From Alistipes montrealensis (GTDB lineage: Bacteria; Bacteroidota; Bacteroidia; Bacteroidales; Rikenellaceae), in assembly GCF_018362775.1 (NCBI RefSeq), contig NZ_JAGYXY010000002.1, positions 657,938-721,937 of the forward strand: a stretch of 64,000 bases of DNA, read 5' to 3'. The position numbers and the translations under genes were made by a program. This document shows, one piece after another, positions 42,361 through 49,799 of the stretch (position 1 is its first letter; each line of letters begins with the position of its first letter). A model generated the notes under the pieces. That model made no database searches and was not told the DNA's origin. It worked only from the letters and a program-made list of their open reading frames with translations.

Positions 42361-42403
42361 AAAAAATTAAACCTATAGTGTTTTCAAATTGTTTCAGCAA
42401 CGA

Positions 42404-42440
42404 AAATGAAGGCAACACCTCTCGGGCCTTGCCTTCATTT
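42404..42440 (-). terminator. Hairpin between rpsO and pnp
   Basis: A perfect 12-bp stem (42429-42440 with 42404-42415, arm AAATGAAGGCAA) ending on the minus strand in a short U run (TTTTCG). Likely an rpsO terminator or an attenuator / processing site ahead of pnp. Confidence 0.7.
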
Positions 42441-42451
42441 CTTCCTCGGGA

Positions 42452-42724
42452 TTACTTACGGAGGTTGAGCGTCTTCACGATTGCGCGGTAGCGCTCGATG
42501 TCGATCTCCTTCAGGTACTCCAGCAACGCGCGGCGCTTGCCGACCAGGCGCAGCAGTGCGCGCTGGGTTCCGAAGTCGTGCTTGTTGCTTTTGAGGTGTT
42601 CCGTAAGGTGGCTGATACGGTAGGAAAACAACGCGATCTGACTTTCGGGCGAACCCGTGTCGGTGTTAGACTTGCCGTACTGGCCGAAAAGCTCCTGCTT
42701 TTTCTCAGCTGTTAAATAAGCCAT
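42452..42724 (-). CDS. rpsO: 30S ribosomal protein S15
   Basis: A 90-residue primary 16S rRNA-binding protein of the small subunit: [27 protein letters not shown] and [21 protein letters not shown] are invariant S15 motifs. Full length. A TACCTTTG -7 box (complement 42795-42802) gives a leader of about 65 bases, room for autoregulation. Confidence 0.98.
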   Translation of the reverse strand: MAYLTAEKKQELFGQYGKSNTDTGSPESQIALFSYRISHLTEHLKSNKHDFGTQRALLRLVGKRRALLEYLKEIDIERYRAIVKTLNLRK

Positions 42725-42794
42725 TGTGTAAAATTTATTTACGTTCCACTCTACGACGCATCCCCCTTACCGTGGATAACGCCAGAGCGTTCGG

Positions 42795-42802
42795 CAAAGG
42801 TA
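42795..42802 (-). promoter_or_regulatory. -7 box of the rpsO promoter
   Basis: TACCTTTG on the minus strand, exact consensus; -33 not clear. Confidence 0.45.
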
Positions 42803-42886
42803 TGAAATAATTGAGAATTATACATTGAAAAATGAAAATTATTTACCTTTGGAGGCCGAAAAACGACAAGTTAACAGGGAAAATCG

Positions 42887-42894
42887 TATTTTTG
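42887..42894 (+). promoter_or_regulatory. -7 box of the apbE promoter
   Basis: TATTTTTG 20 bases before the ATG at 42915; exact TAnnTTTG. It also supports that start rather than the frame's earlier ATG at 42825. Confidence 0.45.
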
Positions 42895-42914
42895 CCGCTA
42901 AACAAGTGAAAATT

Positions 42915-43928
42915 ATGGAGAAAACGGGTATGCGCTGGGCTTTTGCCGCGTTTGTCGCAGCGGTGCTGTGCGGCTGCGCGGGCCGGCCGGATTTCACCGT
43001 TGTCGACGGGGTGATGCTCGGCACGACGCTGCATGTGGTGGCCGATGTCAAGGGCGTCTCGTCGCAGGAGCTTTATGCGGCCGTCATGGAGCTGGACCGC
43101 GAGGCCAAGGCGTCGATGTCGATCTACGATCCGATGTCGCTGCTGAGCCGCCTGAACCGCAACGAAACCGACACCGTCGACCGGCATATCGCCTTTAACC
43201 TGCACCTGGCCGACAGCATCGGGGCCCTGAGCGACGGACGCTACGACGTGACCGTCAAACCGCTGGTCGAGGCGTGGGGCTTCGCCGGGAAGGAACGCAC
43301 CGAGCATCCGAACATCGATTCGATCCTCGAGTTCGTGGGGCGTGAAAAAGTGCGCGTAGCGGGCGGACGGCTGGTCAAGGACGACCCGCGCGTGCAGCTC
43401 GATTTCAACTCCGTGGCCAAAGGTTATACGGTCGACCTGCTGGCGGCGCTGGTCGAAAAATACGGCGCCGAAAACTATATCGTCGATATCGGCGGCGAGG
43501 TCCGCTGCCGGGGCGTCAACCGTCAGGGGCAGGCGTGGCGCATCGGCGTCGAAACGCCCTTCGACGGCAATATGTCGAACGGCGAATACCTCCAGAAACG
43601 GATTCAGATGACCGGCGGAGGAATGGCCACCTCGGGTAACTATCGTCGTTTCTACCTCGACAAGGAGGGCAACAAGGTCGCTCATACCATCGACCCGCGT
43701 ACGGGCCGCAGCGCCCTTTCGCGCCTGCTGTCGGTGACCGTCGTTGCCCCGACCTGCGCCGAGGCCGACGCCATGGGGACGATGTTCCTGGCGATGGGCG
43801 CCGACGATGCGCTGGCGGCTGTCGGCCGGATGCCGGGCGTGAAGGCTTACTTTATCCTGGCCGGGGCCGGGGAGGACGAATACGAAGAATATGTTTCGCC
43901 GGCGATGGAAGCGCTGGTTATGAAATAA
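42915..43928 (+). CDS. apbE: FAD:protein FMN transferase
   Basis: Links FMN covalently to Thr of flavoproteins such as Nqr/Rnf subunits in the periplasm. The 337-residue lipoprotein starts at 42915 (lipobox VLCGCAG). Family motifs: MLGTTLHVVAD, DREAKASMSIYDPMSLLSRLN, DGRYDVTVKPLVEAWGF, LDFNSVAKGYTVDLLAA, VDIGGEVRCRG, ATSGNYRRFY and HTIDPRTGRS with the magnesium-binding residues near TCAEADAMGT. It is followed after seven bases by a lipid kinase gene. Confidence 0.95.
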   Translation: MEKTGMRWAFAAFVAAVLCGCAGRPDFTVVDGVMLGTTLHVVADVKGVSSQELYAAVMELDREAKASMSIYDPMSLLSRLNRNETDTVDRHIAFNLHLADSIGALSDGRYDVTVKPLVEAWGFAGKERTEHPNIDSILEFVGREKVRVAGGRLVKDDPRVQLDFNSVAKGYTVDLLAALVEKYGAENYIVDIGGEVRCRGVNRQGQAWRIGVETPFDGNMSNGEYLQKRIQMTGGGMATSGNYRRFYLDKEGNKVAHTIDPRTGRSALSRLLSVTVVAPTCAEADAMGTMFLAMGADDALAAVGRMPGVKAYFILAGAGEDEYEEYVSPAMEALVMK

Positions 43929-43935
43929 TGAGATC

Positions 43936-44805
43936 ATGAAAACAGCGGTATTTCTCTACAATCCCGGGTCGGGCAAAGGAAAGATCGCCCGCAATGTCGG
44001 GTGCATCAGTACGATTTTCCAGGCTTACGGATACGAAATCACGCCGCAGCCGATCGATTTCACGGTCAATCCGTTCGACGGGAACGAGACGATCGGGCTG
44101 ATGGTCGTCGCAGGCGGCGACGGCACGGTCAACTACGTGGTCAACGCCATGAAACGTAAGGGGCTGGACATTCCGCTCGGGGTGATTCCCGCCGGTACGG
44201 CCAACGATTTCGCCCGCGCGATCGGCATGTCGTGCGAACCGCTCGAAGCGGCGCGGCAGATCGCTTCGGGGGCCGTGGACCGGGTCGACGTAGGCCGGGT
44301 GAACGGGCTCTATTTCGTCAATATCTTTTCGTTCGGCATCTTCACCACCACGTCCCAGCATACGCCCGACAAACGCAAACACCGGATCGGTAAATTGGCC
44401 TATATCATCGAAGGAATCAAGGAGTTCCGTTCGATGCACGCCGTGCCGCTGGAGATTGTCGCCGACGGCGAACGGTTCGATCTGCGGTCGCTGATGGTGT
44501 TGATTTTCAACGGCGAGACCGCAGGCGGGTTCCACCTGGCGCGGCGTTCGTCGATACGCGACGGACTGTTCGACTGCCTGCTGTTGGAGAAGAAAAACTT
44601 CTTCCGCTCGACGCTGGCCATGTGCCGTTACCTGGCGGGCGGCAGTCCGAAAATCGTGCGCCACCTGCAGGTGCGGACGATCGACATCCGTTCGTCGGTC
44701 AACGAACCGACGGATGTCGACGGGCAGAAGGGCGCCGAATTCCCGTTGCATATCGAGTGTCTCGCCGGCGGCCTGCGCGTGATGTGCGCCCGGCAGCGGG
44801 AATAA
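43936..44805 (+). CDS. Diacylglycerol/lipid kinase family protein
   Basis: A 289-residue YegS/DagK-type kinase that phosphorylates a lipid with ATP at the membrane. Motifs: FLYNPGSGKGK, VVAGGDGTVNYVVNAM (nucleotide loop), GVIPAGTANDFARAIG, FNGETAGGFHLARRSSIRDGLFD. Probably cotranscribed with apbE. The actual lipid cannot be assigned. Confidence 0.92.
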   Translation: MKTAVFLYNPGSGKGKIARNVGCISTIFQAYGYEITPQPIDFTVNPFDGNETIGLMVVAGGDGTVNYVVNAMKRKGLDIPLGVIPAGTANDFARAIGMSCEPLEAARQIASGAVDRVDVGRVNGLYFVNIFSFGIFTTTSQHTPDKRKHRIGKLAYIIEGIKEFRSMHAVPLEIVADGERFDLRSLMVLIFNGETAGGFHLARRSSIRDGLFDCLLLEKKNFFRSTLAMCRYLAGGSPKIVRHLQVRTIDIRSSVNEPTDVDGQKGAEFPLHIECLAGGLRVMCARQRE

Positions 44806-44823
44806 GTTTTTTATCTCCCGCGC

Positions 44824-44854
44824 TTGCGATTTTAAGCGGTAATTGTTACTTTTG
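44824..44854 (+). promoter_or_regulatory. Promoter of the AraC regulator / beta-lactamase pair
   Basis: TTG (44824-44826), 20 bases, TACTTTTG (44847-44854); 19 bases before the AraC ATG. Confidence 0.6.
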
Positions 44855-44873
44855 TCGGAAAAACTACGACGAT

Positions 44874-45788
44874 ATGGCGGATAACGGCAAAGCGACGCGT
44901 GGCGAAGGACGCGAAAGCCTGCGCAAAGTCTCCATCTCCCGCATCAAGAAGGAGATGAGCGATGTCTTTTACCTCTCGGACGATCTGGTCATCGCGGCGC
45001 TTTCGGCGCAGAACAACACTACGGCCGATTATCCGGCGACGATCGACGGCTTTTCGGCCATTGTCATGATGACGGGCGAGGCTACCGTGTCGATCGACAT
45101 GGAGAATTACAACGTCAAACCCAACACCCTCGTCTTTTTCAATCCCGATTCGATCATCCGCACGGTGAAGTGTTCGTCCAACGCGGCGGCTTATTTCCTT
45201 GCCTTCTCCAAGTCGTTCGTCAATGAGATACAGATCGACCTTTCGACCTCGCTGCCGGTCTACATGCGCTTCGGCAAAGCCCCGGTGCTGGAGGTGACGC
45301 CGCAGGACGTGGACGAAATCCGGCAACTGTTCCAGTTGATCAAAACCATGCTGCGCAGCGACAAGGAGCGTTACCGCCACGAGATCATCCGCACGCTCTT
45401 TACGACGGCGTTCTACATCATCACCGAGATCAACCAGCGCGAGCAGCCCGGCGAAATGAAGCAGGGCCGCTGCGAGGTGCTTTTCGACGAGTTCATGTCG
45501 CTGCTGCAACAGTACAACAAAAAGGAACGCAACGTGAGCTTCTATGCCAAGCAGCTCAATATCACGCCCAAATATCTTTCGTCTGTCGTCAAGGAGGTGA
45601 GCGGCAAGACCGCTGCGCGGTGGATCGACGAATCGGTCATCCTCGAAGCCAAAGCCCTGCTGAAATATTCGGGCATGAGCATTCAGGAGATCGCCTACCA
45701 CCTCAATTTTTCGACGCAGTCTTTCTTCGGTAAGTATTTCAAGCAGCACACCGGAACTTCACCCTCGCGTTACAAGCGCAAAGGCTGA
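44874..45788 (+). CDS. AraC family transcriptional regulator
   Basis: A 304-residue regulator. The N-terminal domain is a cupin-like sensor (IDGFSAIVMMTGEATVSIDMENYNVKPNTLVFFNPDSIIR). The C-terminal HTH pair covers about 205-304: NVSFYAKQLNITPKYLSSVVKEVSGKTAARWID and SIQEIAYHLNFSTQSFFGKYFKQHTGTSPSRYKR. The ATG at 44874 follows a good promoter. It is five bases upstream of the beta-lactamase gene, so the two share a transcript; whether it senses antibiotic or wall stress is unknown. Confidence 0.93.
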   Translation: MADNGKATRGEGRESLRKVSISRIKKEMSDVFYLSDDLVIAALSAQNNTTADYPATIDGFSAIVMMTGEATVSIDMENYNVKPNTLVFFNPDSIIRTVKCSSNAAAYFLAFSKSFVNEIQIDLSTSLPVYMRFGKAPVLEVTPQDVDEIRQLFQLIKTMLRSDKERYRHEIIRTLFTTAFYIITEINQREQPGEMKQGRCEVLFDEFMSLLQQYNKKERNVSFYAKQLNITPKYLSSVVKEVSGKTAARWIDESVILEAKALLKYSGMSIQEIAYHLNFSTQSFFGKYFKQHTGTSPSRYKRKG

Positions 45789-45793
45789 CGGCG

Positions 45794-46678
45794 ATGAGAC
45801 GGTTTTTGCCCCTCTGCTGCTGTCTCCTAGCGGCTATGCCCCTTTCGGCCCGTACGGGAGCGCTCGAACGCGACATCCGCGTTGTGGCCGACAGCGTCCG
45901 CGCGACGGTGGGCGTCGCCGTGGTGTTCGGCGACGGCGACACGCTCGTGGTGAACAATGCGCACCGTTATCCCACGATGAGCGTCTATAAATTCCACCAG
46001 GCGCTGGCCCTGCTCGACAGCCTCGACCGCGCCGGCCTTCCGTTGACGACGCGCATCCCGGTCCTGCGCTCCGACCTGCTTTCCGATACTTGGTCGCCGC
46101 TGCGTGATGCCCGCCCCGAAGGCGGTTATGAACTCACGGCGGCGGAACTGCTGGATTACAGCGTTGCACAGAGCGACAACAACGTCTGCGACCTGCTTTT
46201 CCGGTTCCTGGGCGGACCTAAGACCGTAAACCGCTACGTCGCCCGGCTGGGCGTCGGCCGTACGGCGATCGTTGCCGACGAGGAGACGATGCACCGCCGT
46301 CCGGACAACCAGTATCTCAACTGGACCACGCCGCTGGCCGCCGTGCGGCTGCTCGAGCGCTTCCGCCGCGGCGAACTGCTCTCCGCCGAATACGGGGACT
46401 TTCTGCTGGAGACGATGTTCGGCACGACGACCGGTCCCGATAAACTCCGGGGACTGCTGCCTGCGGATGTCGCCGTAGCTCATAAAACGGGCAGCGCTTT
46501 CCGCGATGCGCAGGGCGTGATGGTCGCCGACAACGATATCGGCATTGTCCGCCTGCCCGACGGGTGCAGCTATTCGATAGCGGTCTTCGTCATGGATTCC
46601 CGCGAGGACGACCGGACGAACGCCGCCGTCATCGCCCGCATCTCGCGGCTCGTCTACGACTACGCCGTCCGGCGATAA
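45794..46678 (+). CDS. Class A beta-lactamase (subclass A2-like)
   Basis: A 294-residue secreted serine beta-lactamase (signal RRFLPLCCCLLAAMPLSA). Active-site motifs are complete: S63-V-Y-K66 (SxxK), S127-D-N (SDN), a Glu pair E163/E164 in the omega-loop position before NQYLNW, and K231-T-G (KTG). Features such as the long omega region resemble the Bacteroides CfxA/CepA/PER group. It should hydrolyse penicillins and/or cephalosporins in the periplasm. No mobile element is near, so it looks chromosomal and intrinsic. A strong terminator follows. Confidence 0.9.
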   Translation: MRRFLPLCCCLLAAMPLSARTGALERDIRVVADSVRATVGVAVVFGDGDTLVVNNAHRYPTMSVYKFHQALALLDSLDRAGLPLTTRIPVLRSDLLSDTWSPLRDARPEGGYELTAAELLDYSVAQSDNNVCDLLFRFLGGPKTVNRYVARLGVGRTAIVADEETMHRRPDNQYLNWTTPLAAVRLLERFRRGELLSAEYGDFLLETMFGTTTGPDKLRGLLPADVAVAHKTGSAFRDAQGVMVADNDIGIVRLPDGCSYSIAVFVMDSREDDRTNAAVIARISRLVYDYAVRR

Positions 46679-46680
46679 CG

Positions 46681-46708
46681 AAAAGCCCCTCCGGAAGAGG
46701 GGCTTTTT
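46681..46708. terminator. Bidirectional terminator between beta-lactamase and DJ-1 genes
   Basis: Stem AAAAGCCCCTC (46681-46691) / GAGGGGCTTTT (46697-46707) with a 5-base loop and flanking T run. Serves both convergent genes. Confidence 0.85.
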
Positions 46709-46715
46709 CAGGCGG

Positions 46716-47243
46716 TTATTTCAACGCTTCGACCACTTTCGGGAGCATCTCCGGAATGGCGTGTTCCTCCTGCGCGGTGAAGAAGTTGCCGTCGGTTTCA
46801 TAGGCGGCGTCCGTTGCGACGGGTCCCGTCACGGCGGCTTTGGCCAGCGGATGTACGGCGACCCGCCGCCCTGCGGCGACGCCCGCGAATCCGAACATCA
46901 TTCCTGCGGCACAGTGGCCGATCATCAGCTTTCCCTTTTCGCCGAAGGTTTTCAGCACCTCCATCAGGTCCTTGTTCCAGGGTTCGCCGGCATGCTGTGC
47001 GAAGACCGGCACGGCGTCGCCGCAGGCAAATACGAGGGCGTCGTACTCGTCTTCATGGCCTTTGAGGTTGGCGATGACATCGTCGGCGGTCAGGCCGACG
47101 CCCGAATTGGTGCGGATTTCGCGGCTGTCGGCTACCGCGAAGAGGGTGTAGGGAATTTTGTTTTCGAAAAATGTTTCCAGATACTGGAACAGGCCCATCC
47201 CGTTCACGGGATTCACGGCCACGACGGCTGCTCGCTTTGCCAT
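46716..47243 (-). CDS. DJ-1/PfpI family protein
   Basis: A 175-residue DJ-1/PfpI-fold protein from the ATG at 47243 (MAKRAAVVAVNPVNG). The nucleophile elbow is LMIGHCAAGMMFG with the Cys, and an acidic residue is near the start (GLFQYLETFFENKIP). Members act as glyoxalases, chaperones or in oxidative and carbonyl stress. It is divergent from an HxlR regulator of the redox-sensing type, which supports a role in electrophile stress. Exact activity unknown. Confidence 0.9.
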   Translation of the reverse strand: MAKRAAVVAVNPVNGMGLFQYLETFFENKIPYTLFAVADSREIRTNSGVGLTADDVIANLKGHEDEYDALVFACGDAVPVFAQHAGEPWNKDLMEVLKTFGEKGKLMIGHCAAGMMFGFAGVAAGRRVAVHPLAKAAVTGPVATDAAYETDGNFFTAQEEHAIPEMLPKVVEALK

Positions 47244-47290
47244 AGTCACAATTTTTTGAATGAAACGACAGTTATTTTAAGTAAGTTTAT

Positions 47291-47298
47291 TACGTTTG
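47291..47298 (+). promoter_or_regulatory. -7 box candidate for the HxlR gene
   Basis: TACGTTTG, exact TAnnTTTG, about 90 bases before the ATG at 47392; -33 is not clear. Confidence 0.35.
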
Positions 47299-47302
47299 TG
47301 AA

Positions 47303-47333
47303 CAAATATACGATAAACCGCGCGCTAAAACAA
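47303..47333 (-). promoter_or_regulatory. Promoter of the DJ-1/PfpI gene
   Basis: On the minus strand TTG (47333-47331), 20 bases, TATATTTG (47310-47303). Confidence 0.6.
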
Positions 47334-47354
47334 GTACGCACGTAAAAATGAGTA

Positions 47355-47372
47355 GGTTACGAAAAAGTAACC
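47355..47372. promoter_or_regulatory. Inverted repeat operator candidate for HxlR
   Basis: GGTTAC (47355-47360) and GTAACC (47367-47372) are perfect arms around a 6-base A-rich spacer, between the DJ-1 and HxlR genes. The size suits a winged-helix dimer. Confidence 0.55.
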
Positions 47373-47391
47373 GTTGTTGGAAATCAAAGGA

Positions 47392-47757
47392 ATGGAAACG
47401 GAAAAAAGTTTGGAAAATTTTATACCTACGGGATGCTGTCCGGTTCGGGACATACTGAGCCGCCTGGGGGACAAGTGGTCGATGCTGGTATTGCTGACGC
47501 TCAATGCCAACGGGGTGATGCGTTTCAGCGAGATTCACCGCACGCTGGGCGACATTTCGCACCGGATGCTGACCGTCACGCTGCGGATGCTCGAAACCGA
47601 CGGAGTGGTCAGCCGCGAGGTCTATGCCGAGGTTCCGCCGCGCGTGGAGTATAGGCTGACGGAGCGGGGCCGGAGCCTGCTGCCGCACATTTTCGGGTTG
47701 GTGGAGTGGGCCGAGACGAACAAGGAGGCGATTCTCAGCGGCCGGGCGAAAGGCTGA
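47392..47757 (+). CDS. HxlR family winged-helix regulator
   Basis: A 121-residue MarR-like HxlR protein: CCPVRDILSRLGDKWSMLVLLTLNANGVMRFSEIHRTLGDISHRMLTVTLRMLETDGVVSREVYAEVPPRVEYRLT in segments matches the family signature. The two N-terminal Cys residues (GCCP) are in the position used for thiol redox sensing in HypR/YodB-type members. The ATG at 47392 fits the family. Its last 23 bases overlap the 3' end of the convergent GNAT gene. Confidence 0.93.
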   Translation: METEKSLENFIPTGCCPVRDILSRLGDKWSMLVLLTLNANGVMRFSEIHRTLGDISHRMLTVTLRMLETDGVVSREVYAEVPPRVEYRLTERGRSLLPHIFGLVEWAETNKEAILSGRAKG

Positions 47758-48202
47758 GCGCCATGCGCCGGGCGTCGGCGCCGTCGTGGTAATAATCGCG
47801 CAGCAGTTTCCCGGGCCGGAATCCGCTGCGGGTGTAGAGCCGTATGGCCGCGTCGTTGTCGGTGCGCACTTCGAGCGTCACTTCACGCAGCCCGAGCTGC
47901 CGGGCCAGCGCAACCGCCGCATCTATCAGTGCCTGCCCGGCTCCGCAGCCGCGGGCCGCAGGGTCTACCGCCACGGAGTAGATGCGCAGGTTGCCCGCCG
48001 TGCGCCGCGCCAACAGCGAAATGTAACCGACGACCGCGCTGTTGAGGCAGGCCACGTAATTCGCCCCCTGCGCCTGCGTGAGCAGGTAGTGCAGCTGCCG
48101 CCGCGAGAAGGCCTCCTCTGCGGGAAAGCAGCGCCGTTCGACGGCCTCCACGGCATCGAGGTCCCCGGCGGCCGCCGGGCGTATTTCGACTGCGGGCGTC
48201 AT
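47735..48202 (-). CDS. GNAT acetyltransferase coupled to an ATP-grasp ligase
   Basis: A 155-residue GNAT: motif A reads VAVDPAARGCGAGQALIDAAV (acetyl-CoA pyrophosphate loop), motif B LEVRTDNDAAIRLYTRSGFRPGKLLRDYY. It looks like RimI-type N-acetyltransferases. The ATG at 48202 overlaps the stop of the upstream RimK-like gene by four bases (ATGA), so the two are translationally coupled. ATP-grasp/GNAT pairs are known from surveys of predicted peptide-ligase systems; the acceptor is unknown here. Confidence 0.87.
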   Translation of the reverse strand: MTPAVEIRPAAAGDLDAVEAVERRCFPAEEAFSRRQLHYLLTQAQGANYVACLNSAVVGYISLLARRTAGNLRIYSVAVDPAARGCGAGQALIDAAVALARQLGLREVTLEVRTDNDAAIRLYTRSGFRPGKLLRDYYHDGADARRMALSLSPGR

Positions 48203-49674
48203 TGTGCGTGCAGGCGGTTGAGGCAGTGGATGAAGTGGTTGAGGATGCGGTAATAGAGCTCGTCGCCCAGTACGGCGTCCTCCACTTCGTGATCGATCGA
48301 CGGATTGTCGTTGATCTCGATCACCACGGCCTTGCCGTTGATGAGTTTCAGGTCTACGCCGTAGAGTCCCTTGCCGATCAGCGCCGCGGCTTTGACGGCC
48401 GTGTCGAGCACCTTCTGCGGGGCTTTGTAGATGGGCACGGTCTCCCAGGCGCCGCACAGGTTGCGTCCCGTGTCGTCGTGGGCGTGGTTGTAAATCTGCC
48501 AGTGGCCTTTGGCCATGAAATACTTGCAGGCGAAGAGCGGCTCGCCGTCCAGGAGGCCGATCCGCCAGTCGAATTCCGTGGGAATGAACTCCTGGGCCAG
48601 CAGCACGGCCGAGTGGGCGAACATTTCGTCGAGCGCCGCGCGCAGTTCTCCGGCGTTCGAGACCTTGTGCATCCCTACCGAGAACGATCCGTCGGGAATC
48701 TTGAGGATAAAGGGCGAGCCGAGCTGTTCGCTGATCTCTTCGTAGGTGTATTCGTTGCTGCGGAACAGCAGTTGCGAGGCCGGGGCCGGGATGCGGGCCT
48801 TTTCGAAAAGCTCGCTCAGGTAGACCTTGTTCGTGCAGCGGATGATCGACTCGGGATCGTCGATCACGGCGATGTCGTTCATCGCGGCCCGCTGTGCGAG
48901 GCGGTAGGTGTAGTGGTTGAGCGACGTGGTGGTGCGGATGAACAGCGCGTCGAACTCCATCAGCCGCGTGGCTTCCTCTTCGGTGATCAGTTCGGCGTGG
49001 ATGTTCATCTTCCGGGCCACTTCGAGGAACTTGTTGAGGGCGTCCTTGTCGCTGGGCGGGAATTTCTCGTCGGGATCGTAGAGGATGGCGAGGTTGTAAC
49101 GTGCGGGCTTTGCCGAGCGTGGCGAACGCCACACCTTCTTGTTGAAGCAGTCGAGCGCATTTGCGAAGTCGTCCTGCTCGCTCTCCGAAAGCCGGTGCAG
49201 CGAAAGGGCCTGCACCGATTCGATCTGGTTGCGCGCATGGTTGTTCATCGTCACGCGCAGGATCGGGCAGGGATAGTGGTCGAAGATGAAGCGGGCGATC
49301 TTCTCCAGCCCCTTCTCGCGGCAGGTCCCGAAGTAGATGTTCAACTGCCAGATTTCGTCGGTGATGCGGTTGCGCTCGATCCATTGATGGCAGAGCTGCT
49401 GGAGGTTGCGGTTCATGCGTATTCCTGCGCCCGATTCGAGTTTGTTGAGGGTTTCGACCCCCGGCAGTACGCGGTGTCCGCGGGCCTGGGCCAGCAGCGA
49501 GCAATAGTAACCCTCGGAGTTGTAGCCGTATTCGTCGCTCAGGTTGATGACCAGTTTGGGAGTCCGCTCTCCGTAACGGTGTTCGAGGTAGTCGGTGGCG
49601 GTCATCAGCGAGTCGGTTTCGCAGTAGGGTTTCCAGTCGTTGAGGCTGTTCAGCAGGATGAAGACGCTATTCAT
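48199..49674 (-). CDS. RimK-like ATP-grasp ligase with RLAN-type N-terminal domain
   Basis: A 491-residue protein. The N-terminal half (MNSVFILLNSLNDWKPYCET, ATDYLEHRYGERTPKLVINL) resembles the RLAN domain of RimK-like proteins, and the C-terminal part (about 270-480) is ATP-grasp: GSPFILKIPDGSFSVGMHKV (ATP loop), LLAQEFIPTEFDWRIGLLDGEPLFACKYF and VDLKLINGKAVVIEINDNPSIDHEVED (Mg ligands). RimK-type enzymes join amino acids, often Glu, to a protein or small peptide through an acyl phosphate. The substrate here is unknown. It is the first gene of the pair with the GNAT enzyme and lies past the terminator of the glycogen operon. Confidence 0.87.
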   Translation of the reverse strand: MNSVFILLNSLNDWKPYCETDSLMTATDYLEHRYGERTPKLVINLSDEYGYNSEGYYCSLLAQARGHRVLPGVETLNKLESGAGIRMNRNLQQLCHQWIERNRITDEIWQLNIYFGTCREKGLEKIARFIFDHYPCPILRVTMNNHARNQIESVQALSLHRLSESEQDDFANALDCFNKKVWRSPRSAKPARYNLAILYDPDEKFPPSDKDALNKFLEVARKMNIHAELITEEEATRLMEFDALFIRTTTSLNHYTYRLAQRAAMNDIAVIDDPESIIRCTNKVYLSELFEKARIPAPASQLLFRSNEYTYEEISEQLGSPFILKIPDGSFSVGMHKVSNAGELRAALDEMFAHSAVLLAQEFIPTEFDWRIGLLDGEPLFACKYFMAKGHWQIYNHAHDDTGRNLCGAWETVPIYKAPQKVLDTAVKAAALIGKGLYGVDLKLINGKAVVIEINDNPSIDHEVEDAVLGDELYYRILNHFIHCLNRLHAQ

Positions 49675-49750
49675 GCATGTGTATTTTCAATGCGCCAAAT
49701 GTAAGCAAATAAAACATACGCTGTACATCCTTTGCTCCGTTTTGCGAATA

Positions 49751-49780
49751 AAAAAAACGGGCTTCCGAAGAAACCCGTTT
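49751..49780 (-). terminator. Terminator of the glycogen operon
   Basis: Stem AAACGGG (49755-49761) / CCCGTTT (49774-49780) followed on the minus strand by a T-rich tract. It is 20 bases past the GH57 stop. Confidence 0.75.
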
Positions 49781-49799
49781 CAGATCGTTCCCAAGGCGC

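Noticed and set aside
40129..42378. 749-residue plus-strand open frame opposite pnp
   Set aside because: Low-complexity antisense shadow; pnp on the minus strand has all four domains.
44874..46678. Beta-lactamase as an acquired mobile resistance gene
   Set aside because: No insertion sequence, integrase, mobilisation gene or composition shift is seen on either side; codon use matches the neighbours.
47735..49504. Single 589-residue minus-strand frame covering the GNAT gene and part of the ATP-grasp gene
   Set aside because: Only its last 155 residues have family likeness; the first part is an Arg/Pro-rich shadow of the ATP-grasp gene in another frame, so this is not a fusion protein.
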